Positions 46,917-58,644 of a stretch of 64,000 bases of DNA are shown one piece after another. The notes under the pieces were generated by a model, which searched no databases, was not told the origin of the DNA, and saw only the letters and a list, made by a program, of their open reading frames with translations. The position numbers were made by a program, and so were the translations under genes. The DNA lies in contig MU400639.1 of assembly GCA_022578965.1 (NCBI GenBank), positions 47,395-111,394 on the forward strand. Direction: 5' to 3'. The DNA is from Xylaria sp. FL1777 (taxonomy: Eukaryota > Ascomycota > Sordariomycetes > Xylariales > Xylariaceae). Numbering within the stretch: the first letter of the stretch is position 1; each line of letters opens with the position of its first letter.

Positions 46917-48276
46917 GACGCGATTCTTTCTTCAAATGCGAGTATTCAAGGGAATCGCGTGTTGGTGTTCGTCAAAGATGTTGAGCGGAGTAAGAAAAAT
47001 AGGAATGTTGATGGGTTTGGGGTTGGTAGTTGAACGCTCGTAGGATGATGTAACTTGCCAGAAACGCGAACTGTGCACCAGCTCACGTGCAACATCGTTG
47101 CTCTGTAAGTATAGGTACCTAGGTAATTAAATGCCATGTACGTAGTACAATCCCCCTGCACTCCGAATTCCAATAAAAATGACGTCAGAGTCTTTGAATA
47201 GCCAGACATCGTCATGACAACAATAGGTAATCCCACCTGTGCTACACGTAATTATATGCTGGTGAATATCAAAAAGTCTCGCGCCATCGACCTTCCCGGT
47301 CCTGTCCTGCAATGGGTATAGGGTCAATTTAAAAATTCTGCTTAGTAAATCTTGAAAGCGACGAATGAGGCTTTGGATAAAGAGAATCCTAAACAGCTAC
47401 TAAAGCATCGCTCATACTCAATACCTGTTCACAAAATATGCCTACTCGGAGAGGAAACAGTCGTTGACGATATACTGGACCGTTAGGTCTGTCTTATTGA
47501 TTGTCTAAGGTCTATAGTAGGAAAGCCAAGACCAAAGAGCTGAGATATACCACCAGAAAAAAAAAAAAGAAAAAAAAAAGCCACTGCTTTTCTCGATTTC
47601 CGTTTCTCCATATCTTTCCCGCCACTTTGAAGATACTAGCCGAAGTCAAAGACCTCAAACATCATAGTTGTCGGGACCATAGGCATATACAATCGAAACA
47701 CCATGCGTTGGCCACCGCAAATTGAATCCCTTCCGTATAGTCGCCTCAAAACACCGGATGTGATGCTTCCATACCGTATGAACCGTCTCCAGACCGAATG
47801 CAGATCCTGCCATCGCAGCATGATGTCGCGTAACATTCATGCCCTTAGCGGCTGTCGATAGACATCTACCTGAGGTCAGATTGACTATCAACCACCGCTT
47901 CCATGTACCATGCACCATGCAACGCTCAACACGCTGACGCCAAAACCCTATGAATCTTAATACATTACTCAAGTTCAACTGAAACAACAAGTATTGAAAC
48001 CTAGTATGCCTTCCCGTACTTATAGGGTAGATGTCCGAAATGTGTCACCGTCATCAGTCATTGAGTATTAGACCTCGATGGACTCCGTTTCTTAGAGCAA
48101 AGCATATACGTAGTTTAATAAAGAAGCAAAGAAAGGAGAAAGGAAGTAATGAATCTGAGATAAGGTATAACCACAGTAATAGATGCTGAGGGTCATATCA
48201 TAGAGACCAACGTCTAGAACACCACCATGAAATTCAAATCAATCAATCCCGGCGGGTTGAATCAGTGTGCTGGGAT
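46917..48276. other. Intergenic region TDP1-PNRC-like gene
   Basis: About 1.36 kb; contains the TDP1 promoter and the 3' end of the next minus-strand gene. An A-rich tract lies at about 47560-47580. Frames of 66-111 codons on the minus strand near 47636-47990 show no motif. Confidence 0.4.
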
Positions 48277-49470
48277 CTAACCCAGCGCGTCGAGCTTGAG
48301 CACCCGTCGAAGGTTGCCCTCTAATGCGAGAATATGGTCAGAACGAGGGCTTGATTCAGCCTGGGCATGAACAGATGATGCAGGCTGGGCACGTGGCGCG
48401 TGGCTTGCCAACGCTACCCCGGGAAGGTTCGGGGCAGTGGAAAACGGTCGTTGTGAGGCCTGATATCCACCCTGTTGCCGGCTAGCAGCAGGCCGATGTT
48501 GCTGCTGGGCAACTCGATGTGTAGTCTGCGATTGACTGGAATCAAGTGATGGTTCTCCAAGTTGGCCAGTAAACAGGTACCGCTTCAGAGCCTCAGAAGA
48601 GCTCGGATCTAGGTTTCGATTCAAGGTCGGGGTTGGTTGTGCAGAACTTGGGTTAGATCGAGCTGCTCGAATTCGTTCCGAATACGGTGTCGAAAACGCA
48701 GGACCGACAGGCAACCTAGAACCGCCATCTAATTCGATTGTGGGGATGCCCGGCGAAGCACCACTCTCGGTAAATGCAGAGCGCCGAAGAGAGTGATGAG
48801 CTATGGTTTTGGGGAAAGTATTGCATTCCTTACGACCGGAGTCTCGGCGTGGTAAAAATGGTGCAGTTGAAACAGCGTCTGTATTTGCTGAGCTGGCTCG
48901 GCGAACACGAGCCTTTTCAGCTCTTTCGGCTCGATCAGCGCGAAAGAAGAATTCTAAGGGAGATTCTCCGGCGCAAGGAATAGGCTCATCTACTGGACTG
49001 CCCTCGTCAGAGTCCGTTTGGGGAGGAGTTAAATCCTGGGCCGATTCAGACGTTTTGGCCCTGACGGTAGGAGAGTCTTCGTTGGATAGACTTAGAAAAC
49101 TTGGAAGTGGCAACGCTGATGGTGCAGGAGATGCATGAAACGTCGAGCCAGCGAAGATGGCTGCCGAAACCTCTTTAGATTGGAGAGATGGGCTTTCACC
49201 ACCTGGGCGGCGACCTGGCGAAGCAACACCATTTTTGCCGTTGCGACTCTTGTTGCCTTTGTTTCTTTGTTTCTGATTCGTTGATTGGGTGTGCGGAGCG
49301 GCGGGCCTACTACTTGGTTTCTGGGGAGTGCTTGGGCTCACGACGGTGTTGGACTTATACGACGGAAGATCATTTTCGGAGGCGTAAACTTTCTGGGAAC
49401 CATTGCGGCCCCGGCCCGTGGGAGGGCGACGTTTGTTAGGTGTGCTCTTTGGAGTCGGTACGAGCTGCAT
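48277..49470 (-). CDS. PNRC-like, probable mRNA-decapping enhancer
   Basis: A 397-residue, largely disordered protein. It has an N-terminal basic, Asn/Lys/Gly-rich region, a short conserved box FAGSTFHASPAPSALPLPSF at about residues 106-125, an acidic-to-basic helix FFFRADRAERAEKARVRR, and a C-terminal EGNLRRVLKLD motif. The box resembles the PNRC/Edc1-type short linear motif that binds Dcp1 and stimulates the decapping enzyme; that is a family inference, not proven here. I start at ATG 49470 (MQLVPTPKSTPNKRR), because the upstream extension of the frame encodes an unrelated hydrophobic segment that is more likely 5' UTR. Cytoplasmic or P-body location would be expected. Confidence 0.7.
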   Translation of the reverse strand: MQLVPTPKSTPNKRRPPTGRGRNGSQKVYASENDLPSYKSNTVVSPSTPQKPSSRPAAPHTQSTNQKQRNKGNKSRNGKNGVASPGRRPGGESPSLQSKEVSAAIFAGSTFHASPAPSALPLPSFLSLSNEDSPTVRAKTSESAQDLTPPQTDSDEGSPVDEPIPCAGESPLEFFFRADRAERAEKARVRRASSANTDAVSTAPFLPRRDSGRKECNTFPKTIAHHSLRRSAFTESGASPGIPTIELDGGSRLPVGPAFSTPYSERIRAARSNPSSAQPTPTLNRNLDPSSSEALKRYLFTGQLGEPSLDSSQSQTTHRVAQQQHRPAASRQQGGYQASQRPFSTAPNLPGVALASHAPRAQPASSVHAQAESSPRSDHILALEGNLRRVLKLDALG

Positions 49471-50671
49471 TCTCAAGTGGTAACATGTATCCGTGCTGAA
49501 GAATAAGAGGAGAGTCCAGGACAGGCAACAAAGGTCTGTTCGCTGTGAGAGGAGGCTAACGGCAGACAGTGCAAGAAGAAAAAGAAGAGTCCTTGGTAAG
49601 TGATGCGCGAGGCAATAGGATGGGATGGGAGGGGGTCCGATGCGGGGTGGCAACAGCGAGTATGACTCTGAAAGAAGGCTGAGCCAAGCCAGTCAGGCGG
49701 AGAGGGTTTACTGGTCTCGAGGCGGAGAGCAGTGGAGAGAGACAGAGATAATTCTCAAATTAGGGTGGACAAGAGGGTGGTGTAGAAGTGTAGAAGTGTA
49801 GAATGTGAAGTCGCTGGGTTGGGTTGTGGGCTTGGTTGCCGTTGACGTGCTCTTAAATACCTACGAGGTAATCATAATAACAAGGCGGAACGGAATGGAT
49901 GAGGCGGGAGGGAGGAAGGCGGCCGTAGGAAGGTAATTAAATGTACCGGTATACCTACAGTACCCGTCACGGGACTTCAGCGGTGGAGTTGCTGAAACAT
50001 GCAACTCAGCTGGAGTGCCTAATGTACAATGTACTCAATGGGAATGGTCAATGCAAGTGTCCGGCCTTTAACTCAATGGGGATTCTAATATCAGAAGTGT
50101 GATGTAAGCTGTCTCCACATGCATGCAATTTATAAAACCCAAAGCAGAGCAAAAATCACGTGCATTCTCTGCTGAGCGTTTAGAAAGCAGAGGGCAGCAG
50201 GTAGGTACCTCGAATGTACCTGGATGAGGGGCAAGTGACTTTAGATAATCAGTACTTACCTAGCGTACTGTAGGTAAGCATACAATACCTCTGCTACCTA
50301 CATCATCTATGTAGCTGTGCAACAGGAACCCTGAGGGCTTCTGAGCAACACCCAAAGCTGGCCTTCAGAACAAACAGATCAGCTACAGCAGATACACTAT
50401 TGACTCAGGTATGTCTTTTCTGCTATTCTATGTTCTGTTTGCTCTTCTGCTGTTCCTGCTTCATCTCTTAGTCCTTTATCGACTTACTGACTTCCAGGCT
50501 TCCAGGCTACCGACCACCAGCTATCTAGTCTCTCAAACAGGCTATATCAACAACAAACAATCAACAAACAGCACATAATATTATTGTGATCCTCAATTTT
50601 TCATCCGACAGTTCAATCCCTTGATACGCCTCCCCTGACTCCCACGACACCATACAATACAGTTCATCACG
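49471..50671. promoter_or_regulatory. Divergent promoter PNRC-like/RBX1
   Basis: About 1.2 kb between divergent start codons. It contains short repeats of TAGAAGTGTAGAA near 49781-49803, TACCT-type simple repeats near 50205-50300, and a CT/CA-rich leader just before RBX1. No specific factor site is claimed. Confidence 0.45.
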
Positions 50672-51152
<481 letters not shown>

Positions 51153-51408
51153 ACACCGGTTCTGCTTGCTGGTGAGAAGAAGGATCTAGTGTTGGGGTTT
51201 GTGGTTACGAATGCGCGACACCATAGATTCTGGGGTCCTACGGTCTACGATTCCTATCATGAATGAAGACATGTTCTGGTGGCACGGGTTTTGGGCCTGA
51301 TGGTCAGGCACACTCGCACTTAGAACATCGAAGTATATTCGCTGTGTACTATATCCACAAGAGCCTCACCATCTGATTTGACAGCATAGATCTCCAGAGG
51401 AAAAGGAA

Positions 51409-51899
51409 TTATCGTTCCAGCACCATCTTCTCGCTTATGACTATATTTTGATGACTGCTTGATATTGGTGATCCACCGACGGGAAGCCACTTCACAGGGT
51501 GTTTGTTGAAGAAGGGCCATGGAGGGACAACAACGAGGAAGGTCAGCGCCGTGCCGCCTAGGCCAATCTTGAGGGCTAAGGCGATATCTTGGAGGATGAA
51601 GCCGACGAGGAATGAGATGGCCTGTTGATGTCGTTAATATTGGTATTACTTTGATATTACTCTGATACACTGAGGGTCTTGTCTCGGAGGGCATCTGCAA
51701 GGTGGGCTAGAATGGCACGTACCCCAACAATAGAGAGGAGGACGGTTGCCAAGATCTCAGCCAGTTTTTGGCCTTCGAAGTCCTGGGAATGACAGCAAGT
51801 TAGCTCCAGTTCACGGCAATAATTCAGCTAAGTAGTAGAAGGACGCACGATCTGGCCATCCACGACATCTCGGACCTGCTCGAGCAGCTGGTCTGCCAT
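51409..51899 (-). CDS. SPC1: Signal peptidase complex subunit 1 (Spc1/Spc12), three exons
   Basis: Small non-catalytic ER membrane subunit of signal peptidase. Exons 51899-51849, 51782-51723 and 51621-51409 join in phase 0 to give 107 residues: MADQLLEQVRDVVDGQI, DFEGQKLAEILATVLLSIVG, then AISFLVGFILQDIALAL. The family signature DFEGQKLAE and VVPPWPFFNKHPVKWLP are both present, flanking two transmembrane segments (about residues 30-50 and 55-75). It converges on RBX1 with 256 bp between stop codons. Donors are GTGCGT and GTACGT. Confidence 0.95.
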
Positions 51900-53325
51900 G
51901 ACTCTTGATGGTTACTGCAGCTTAGAGACCAATATTCCTCGCCTTGCACAGAACTATTGCGAATGTCGGTACAGCGTTATGCGCGGCACTCTCGTCAGCG
52001 TTTGTGCGGAATGTTTAAGTCAACGTTTAAAGAAACGGTGCTGCGACGTGGTCGCTTCTAGCATGACAAGGCTCAGGTAACCAGGGTACCTAGGTACCTA
52101 GGTACTTAATCTAAGCAGGCCTTGAATGCAGGCACTTATCCATTACATCCAGTCTTGAAGGCCCCACTTAAGTTTATTCATATAACGCATTTAGTGATGA
52201 TGTCTGTGCTTGCGGCCTGTGTATGTAAATACCTACTTAAGTACCTACCATACCAGTACATTTAATAAAAGACAAGCAAACTTACAAGACTAACAAAAAA
52301 GTTTCTGCTTTAAGATAATAAGAAAAAGGGCATACTATGTACCTCCTATATACCTACTTCTATAAGGTTTATTTATTAGTAAGCATAGGCTCACCTACTA
52401 TATTAGCTACTAGCTATGTTTGGCTGTATTGAAAATTATAGTACTTGTTACCTACTGAATTAGCTATCCTATTGAAACTAGAAATTGCCATATAATTTGA
52501 ATTGAAATAAAAGTGAACAAAGGTATCGCGACTTCCTTTTGGCTATATGGGCTTGTATGAGTGGGTAGGTCATACAGCCTTCTAGCGTTGCGTTTATCAA
52601 GCGTTTATCAAACGTTTAAATTCAATAAACTATTTAAATATATGAACGCTCGAAATTTTAAATAATTATAGTAAATATTAAGGTTGATAGCCTTAGAAAC
52701 TTAAGATCTATCGTCGGCTAGTAGCCATTGTAGTAGGGAAATTCGTGTTACAGATAAACTTTTTAGATGCTTCACTGTCTACAAACACTACCAAAACTGT
52801 TCTTTCCCTTTTTCATATTTTGTTTATCGGTCCACTGTGAATCAGTCCTAGAAGACACTCTTGAGTATAGAAATGTTGATATTGTATCTTCTGTTTCCCT
52901 GCTTGGGACCTCTGCTAGTTTCGTGGGCTTGCCCCTTCTCTACCGCTCGAGCTCTCGATGATTTAAGTGATGCTCTGGTGAGGCGACCGGGATGATTCGG
53001 AGAAGGGGAAGGTAGAGCGCTCTCGTCGTGCTCGTCCTCGTCGCTTTGGCGAGCTGGGCTATGCTGGGTCGCCTTGCATCCTGACCGTATTGGGTGAGTA
53101 ACAAGTAACAAAAGTTAAAATCAGAAGTATTAAGAGCAACATGTCCGTTAACCGCTTTAGAATAAATACCAATTTGACTAGAGACAGGCACCAGCCACCT
53201 TGTAACTAGGGAGTGTAGTTTAATTAGAGAGCGTATTATTTTAACAGCTATCTAAAAGGAAAATTTGATTATCCTCCTCGATTATCGAATAGATTCTGGC
53301 GGCCACAAGGTGCTTTCACTCCACG
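51900..53325. other. AT-rich gene-poor region with short direct repeats
   Basis: About 1.4 kb. It contains a TACCTAGG-type simple repeat near 52084-52108 and a patch of near-direct repeats of GCGTTTATCAA/ACGTTTAAA at about 52590-52625. The segment 52200-52750 is clearly more AT-rich than neighbours and may be an old degenerate transposon. No coding frame with a recognisable motif was found. Confidence 0.45.
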
Positions 53326-54171
53326 TCACGGTGTATCCTGATATGCCCTCACCAAGAATCCAAGTAACGCTGGTCGTATATCAGCTGATCGTGGGCTGTT
53401 TGGAATCATGGTAATATCACAATAGGGGCCAACGCCCTGGGCTTCTAGCACCTCGACCACCAACCCAGGATTGATTCCACCAAAGTGGATTAAAACCAAA
53501 TAATCCCAGTTGAATAGGGCGACATATCTAGTTCCGCTGTCTATCGCATAGGCAGCAGCCTGTTTTATCAACTTGAAAGAATTTCCTGTAAAGAAGGTTT
53601 TTTGATCTTCGTTCATAGCAGCTTGGACACACTGATTGATTTGGGCCCTCTGAGTGTTAGGGTCTTGTGTAAGCTGGCGAGAGGCACGCCTAAATTCGTT
53701 GGGCCGGATGACGCCCCTTCTCTTGAATTCAACAAGAGCGAAAATACGGCCTTGGGTGCCGCCGCGGATAAAGCATATGTCACTGCGGACGTTCTTTGAA
53801 GCACGCTCCGCTAGACATGTGGTGCTAGGAGAGATTGTATACAAGACTTGGTTGATGGGGTGCAAGAGGTAGATCGCCGCAGAACGAATTACGTCTGCCT
53901 CGCTCATGTGCACCATTGCTTTCTCTGGCAAAGACAAGTACTCTGTCGGCAGGCGAATACTTTGGAGGGTCTTATGCCCAAGCTTTACCCAGCACTCTTT
54001 CTCTAACGGGGCACAAAATACGGGAGGGTCCGTCTGCGCTGCCTTACTCCCAGACAGGTGAGTGTCAGGATCCTCGTCAATGGAGTTTCCGTTTTGAATT
54101 GATGGCAAAGGATAGTTGAACGATTCTATAATTGTGACGAGGGTATTCCCCTGAGTGGAGGAGGTAGCCAT
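53326..54171 (-). CDS. PD-(D/E)XK nuclease-like hypothetical protein
   Basis: A 281-residue single-exon protein of unknown function. Residues about 125-155 contain SDICFIRGGTQGRIFALVEF followed by KRR, which fits the D ... ExK spacing of PD-(D/E)XK nuclease folds (D131, E148, K150 when counted from the ATG). A preceding helix-rich segment includes ADVIRSAAIYLLHPIN, and a later one QAAAYAIDSGTRYVALFNWDYLVLI resembles the following core beta-strands and helix. The start is ATG 54171 (MATSSTQGN); the frame extends slightly upstream without ATG. Similar proteins are common, variably present and often linked to mobile or accessory regions in fungi. The domain call rests on a motif only. Confidence 0.6.
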   Translation of the reverse strand: MATSSTQGNTLVTIIESFNYPLPSIQNGNSIDEDPDTHLSGSKAAQTDPPVFCAPLEKECWVKLGHKTLQSIRLPTEYLSLPEKAMVHMSEADVIRSAAIYLLHPINQVLYTISPSTTCLAERASKNVRSDICFIRGGTQGRIFALVEFKRRGVIRPNEFRRASRQLTQDPNTQRAQINQCVQAAMNEDQKTFFTGNSFKLIKQAAAYAIDSGTRYVALFNWDYLVLIHFGGINPGLVVEVLEAQGVGPYCDITMIPNSPRSADIRPALLGFLVRAYQDTP

Positions 54172-55884
54172 TTTATCGATGTTGGACAATTGAGGGTTAT
54201 TGTGTTAGGAAAAATAGGACCAAAAATGTAGGATAAACCCCGAGTGTTTTGAGCTTCATTCTATGGGTTGAAGTGACAGCCGAGGCGATTATTTAACCTG
54301 CTCAGATGCCTATTATCACACATACCTCTGAACCTCAAAGAATACGCGCTCTGAGCTAACTAACATGCCAAGGTTGCAGTTCTACTACCAACCCTAGACG
54401 CTAGAGAGGCTCTATCATATCGTTGGCAGCGGCTGAGATAATTATCTCAACCATATTGGTTGGTCCAGTTGGTTTCGTTTGATGCTGGTCAGGTTCGCGC
54501 ATGTTAGTTATTAAAACCTCACCACCCCTTCCCTAAATTAGGTCAGCGGTTAACTACTCTCGCCTCAATGTTGGTTGAAGGGGAGCTCGGCGGACTAATA
54601 TCGACTGTTGGTCGGGGCTGGGTCATTATCTCGCAGGACATGGAGCAAGACCTGAGATAGGTGAATGAAACTTGGCGTTGTTGTCGTTCTGTTTAACGTT
54701 GGTGAAGAGCGCCGACATGCCGCGTCTCTAGCGTAGTAAACTCTATGTATATCAGTGTAGTAATGGTCATGCAGTGGGATCGGTACGACTTCCTCAAAAC
54801 CGTACCTTCGTGGGTCCAACATTCTAATACTCATGGTTACTGCGACCTGATCCTCCAAGCCCGGGCTGGCTGCCCTCTTTCTTCTCGCAGGGCTCTCCAT
54901 CAGTGTCGAGAGGCTCCGCGGTTCCGGCCCCTGCCTTCCCCTTGTTAGTCTTGCCCGTGCTATGCAAAGGCTCCTAACACGTACTAGTTCCAGCTGGTCA
55001 CGAACAGGAAAGCTGTAAGGCTGTAAGGCTGTAGGCGCCCATCACTAAGTTCCGTAAGGTTCTCTCGTGGACCCAATGGTGCATGGTGTTGGTTCCAAGT
55101 TCAAGACCTGCATTCGTTGGCTAGTTGCTAAGCAAACCAGCCAATTCTCTAACCGCGCGCATATGGGAATAGATGCATGATGATCTAGTCTAGAGTGTGG
55201 GAGATTGGATGTGTAGAAGAAACAAGATAATTGACGTGTAGCTAGGTACCTAGGTACCTACTAGGTAGGCACTACCCGTTATAGCTTGTCCGCCTATCTA
55301 GTGTGCCTAGGTACCTACAGTAGGTACCTAAGGGTACTGTTGGGTCACACTAGCATAAATATCTAGGTACCTACATATAGGTAAGTACCTAGTACTCTGG
55401 CCTCCCCATTTTATGTACCTAGCTATGTATGTACCTACCTAGACGAGAGGTATAAGCATTAGGTATTTAAATTGCTTGCCATCACTCTGATCTGGCCGGG
55501 TGTCTTGTCCAAAGGTCTTGTCCAAAGCATCCGTAGCGAACAAGGTCGAATCCAAATTCAATCTTGATCGCAATCTTTTCTTCCCTAACCCGCCAAATCA
55601 GTCACACACACACACTCTCTCTCGTTCATTCCGTCACCAATCAGTGTTCCTTCGAGGCCGTTCAAGCCAGTAGGCATCGTACAATCACAGGTATGGTTGT
55701 CACCACCTGGCGGCTGTTGGGCCAGCCACCCTCATGAGCCTACCCAGCGCCTCCTGTCTCGCACTAGCTGATTGATCCTAGAAAGCGTATACGCCAGTCT
55801 TGGCAATACCTTTGACTACATACACTCCTTCTGTTTCGATCGTGCGGGCGGAAGGCCGGCCGCTGCTGTCTTCAATTGTTAGCC
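54172..55884. other. Intergenic region with TACCTAGG-type simple repeats
   Basis: About 1.7 kb. The segment 55240-55445 is made mostly of variants of TACCTAGGTA and its complement. A CA/CT-rich leader precedes the kinase-like gene. A 101-codon minus-strand frame at 54595-54900 (starting MESPARRKRAASPGLED) could be part of a small gene but has no recognisable domain. Confidence 0.45.
55241..55445. repeat. Degenerate TACCTAGG simple-repeat cluster
   Basis: Many overlapping copies of CTAGGTACCTA and close variants over about 200 bp, with self-complementary units so both strands look alike. Smaller clusters of the same unit occur at about 28523-28550 and 52084-52108. Confidence 0.8.
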
Positions 55885-57006
55885 ATGTATCAAAAAGCAC
55901 CTCCGGATCCCGATCGGCCACGTTGCCCGTATGTGCCGGGCTTTATCATGCAGGTCATGGAGCACGAGCCCCCTCCCCCGTTTGGCCCGGGAGGAGGACC
56001 GGGAGGCTATCCGCCTAGTTCGCGCCCTGTGTGGTCAGCCGAGTGGCTGAAATCCACGCCTCAAACCCAACAAGTATTAGAAAACCCTCCTCTAGATACG
56101 CAGTGGTCTTCTAACACCTCCCCGCGAACTGCTGTGCTCACTATAACGAAGACAATACGTACTGGTCAAGATCGAGGTGCTCAACTCGTGGTCTGTCAAG
56201 TTCTTCTTCGTGGACAGAAGGAGTCATCTACGGTGGTTGCTAAAATTTACGACTCGTTATATTATTCTCCTTATCACCCTTTTTCGGAGCGTTTGTACGA
56301 CGTTGTTAGGGCGGCTGATATGGACTACAGCCGTGAGGCAGCTGCGTATAGGCATCTCCAAGCCACCAAAACTCGGCAAAGGCCTGGCTTTGCACCAGAA
56401 TATTACGGTTCTTGGACTTTTAAGTTGGCCCTAACCCGACAAGGCAAAGAGCATAAGCGGTCAATTCGGCTGGTTTTGATTGAGCATATCCCTGGGTCAC
56501 CCATTGGAAACTTATTCACGCTCAAAAGTTTCAAATCTACACCCGATGCTTTTCAGTACGATGAAACATATCGTCTCAACGTATTAGCCGAAATCTTGGA
56601 GGGCACTACAAAACAACTACATTCAGGGGTTTCTCAGGAAGACCGAAGGCCAATGAACGTTATGCTTGTCCCAAGTCCCCAGGAAACCATTCCACCACGA
56701 TCTGTACCTAGAGTGGTGCTGATAGATTATAACCGGGCAGTTGTGCACCAACACACTAAGTATGGACCCTTTCCAAGTGAAAGTTTAAATCTTCCTATCA
56801 ACCCGGCGGAACGTTTCTGGTCTGGTGAGGAGATGAGTAGCTGGTGTGGCTGGGCCCCTAGTCAGTGGTATACTCACTGTCAGGGAAAGGAACATTATCA
56901 GAAATGGCTCTTGACAAAATTTGGGGGAGATAACATGGGCCGCTTTGAACCCATCCGGAAGCAACTCGAATTTGATTCCGGTCCAGTTGATACTGGAAAT
57001 ATTTGA
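55885..57006 (+). CDS. Atypical protein-kinase-like protein (fungal-specific)
   Basis: A 373-residue single-exon protein with a proline/glycine-rich N-terminus (PPPPFGPGGGPGGYPP). A kinase-like core follows: VVAKIYD is a probable beta-3 lysine strand, then a conserved block (YSPYHPFSERLYDVV, DMDYSREAAAYRHLQ, with a candidate helix-C Glu), RLVLIEHIPGSPI as hinge, a loop HSGVSQEDRRPMNVML with Asp and Asn in catalytic-loop-like positions, and VVLIDYNRAVV where DFG would be (here DYN). Such degenerate kinases are numerous in filamentous ascomycetes; activity is uncertain. I start at ATG 55885 (MYQKAPPDPD). Nothing links it functionally to its neighbours. Confidence 0.7.
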   Translation: MYQKAPPDPDRPRCPYVPGFIMQVMEHEPPPPFGPGGGPGGYPPSSRPVWSAEWLKSTPQTQQVLENPPLDTQWSSNTSPRTAVLTITKTIRTGQDRGAQLVVCQVLLRGQKESSTVVAKIYDSLYYSPYHPFSERLYDVVRAADMDYSREAAAYRHLQATKTRQRPGFAPEYYGSWTFKLALTRQGKEHKRSIRLVLIEHIPGSPIGNLFTLKSFKSTPDAFQYDETYRLNVLAEILEGTTKQLHSGVSQEDRRPMNVMLVPSPQETIPPRSVPRVVLIDYNRAVVHQHTKYGPFPSESLNLPINPAERFWSGEEMSSWCGWAPSQWYTHCQGKEHYQKWLLTKFGGDNMGRFEPIRKQLEFDSGPVDTGNI

Positions 57007-58644
57007 TGGTGTAATTCTAGGGCGTTGCTATAGTCACCATCTAGCAATAAGCTCCATCTTTGAGACCATGTCTCTAGATCAATACCACATTCATGTACTA
57101 TTCTTATAAGATTGAGTACCAATGAAAGGCTGTATGATATGACACGAAAAAGTCTTTTAAATCACATTTCCAAGAAAAATAAACGTCACCCGCCTAGTTG
57201 CCTAGCTATCATTCACATGTTAGCACCCACTAACTCTTTTATATAGAAGCCAATGCATTCGCCATTCTAAGAAAATCAAGTGCCTAAAGTCAGGCTTCGC
57301 AGAATTCCGTGAGAATAGCCACAGAGGGCCAGTTAAGCTAGGTCTAAGATTAAAAATAGCAAGCGTAACTAGAGACTAGAGCTACGAAAAATTTGTAAAA
57401 TGCTTAGTTTGCTGTTCCGGCTTCAAGGGGCATAGTGCTGGCGGAGTCCCTACATACAAGATGCATAAAAATTCTTTCACACCTTCTCAATTTTTGGAGT
57501 TTCTTTTTTATACGGCAGCGGTATACGGTGTATTACTAGTAGCATGAGTATCGAAAGGAATGTAGTTAACTCGTAGGCACCGGAGTCGCAAAGAGACACT
57601 CCAATACAGGCCGAAAAGAGAATAGAGATCTCGGTGCTAATCCGAAGAGGCCGCAGTGACGCTATTCAGCCTCCGTGAAACTAAAACAGATTATCGGACT
57701 CCTAATATTAAAATTACTAATAAAACGTAAGGAAGGCCCTTGACGAGATATACGGACTGTGTTGCTCATAGAAGATTATTAATTAATCGAAGCATGATTC
57801 GAAGCCTTTAATTCTCCTGCATATAACTGTCTTAATCGCCTTGCAAAATAGCGCATCACTCTAGGCCTCTGGCACCTTGATTATATTTCCATCTATCTCT
57901 TGGGCTTTCCCCGGGGCCGAGGCTCCGAACGACATGTGCCGGAGACTCACAGACGAAACAGCGAACTGTGACCCCCCGGTCAACTATGGCTGTGTCGCAT
58001 CAGCAACCGCAGAGACCACCTTTCTCGAGAAAGCAGCGGAACAGTGCTTTCCGAGCTCCGGCTGAACGACTTTTGTACCCTATCACCGGATGCGGCGGCC
58101 GTGGCGGAAGCGGTGGCGGACCCCAGATCACCTTCACGACCGGACTGTCTATTGAGCCGATCATACGCAAAACCCAGACGGCTGTAGCGATTATGTCTAC
58201 CAGCTATTCTCCGGGATAACAAGACCCCAAAGGTCCGAACGCAGGTGACGCAGACAACCATTTGCGTCCGGCCCGTACAGGCAGTGGCGCTAGTATCACC
58301 ATGTCATCTCCTATCCGATGTTCCGTGTTCCTAGTCCACTACATCGGCACGGAATGGATCTCGGAGGAACTTGATATGCTTAGAAATGACCATGAATCCT
58401 CCTCCGGGCGACCCAGCCCCAGTGGCGACTAGCACCCCGGGTTATCCTGAATCTGCAGATCGCCATCACCATATACTAGGTCTGTGCCTGCTCCGAACCC
58501 TTTCTTCGGCAAAAGAAGAACTACTAATAGTGCCGTCGTTCTAAGCGCCTCTGTCTTTGCTGCTATGCCACTAGGTGATTTGATGCTCTAACAGCAGATA
58601 ACCTGCGCCAATAATTCTCTATGGATTACTAAGTAGCCTAACGT
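57007..58644. other. Gene-poor region, possibly decayed coding sequence
   Basis: About 1.6 kb. The GC-richer part (57880-58450) contrasts with the AT-rich flanks and may be an old coding remnant, but no frame gives a continuous recognisable domain. Confidence 0.35.

Noticed and set aside
47655..47990. 111-codon minus-strand frame
   Set aside because: No homology recognised, and two other frames of similar length overlap it; likely chance.
54595..54900. 101-codon minus-strand frame
   Set aside because: No domain or splice context; its middle could be conserved coding, but nothing in the sequence confirms it, so it is not listed as a gene.
57877..58065. Possible small cysteine-rich secreted (CFEM-like) protein on the plus strand
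   Set aside because: A few cysteines and a segment TAETTFLEKAAEQCF are suggestive, but there is no ATG, no signal peptide and the eight-cysteine pattern is incomplete. At most a decayed remnant.
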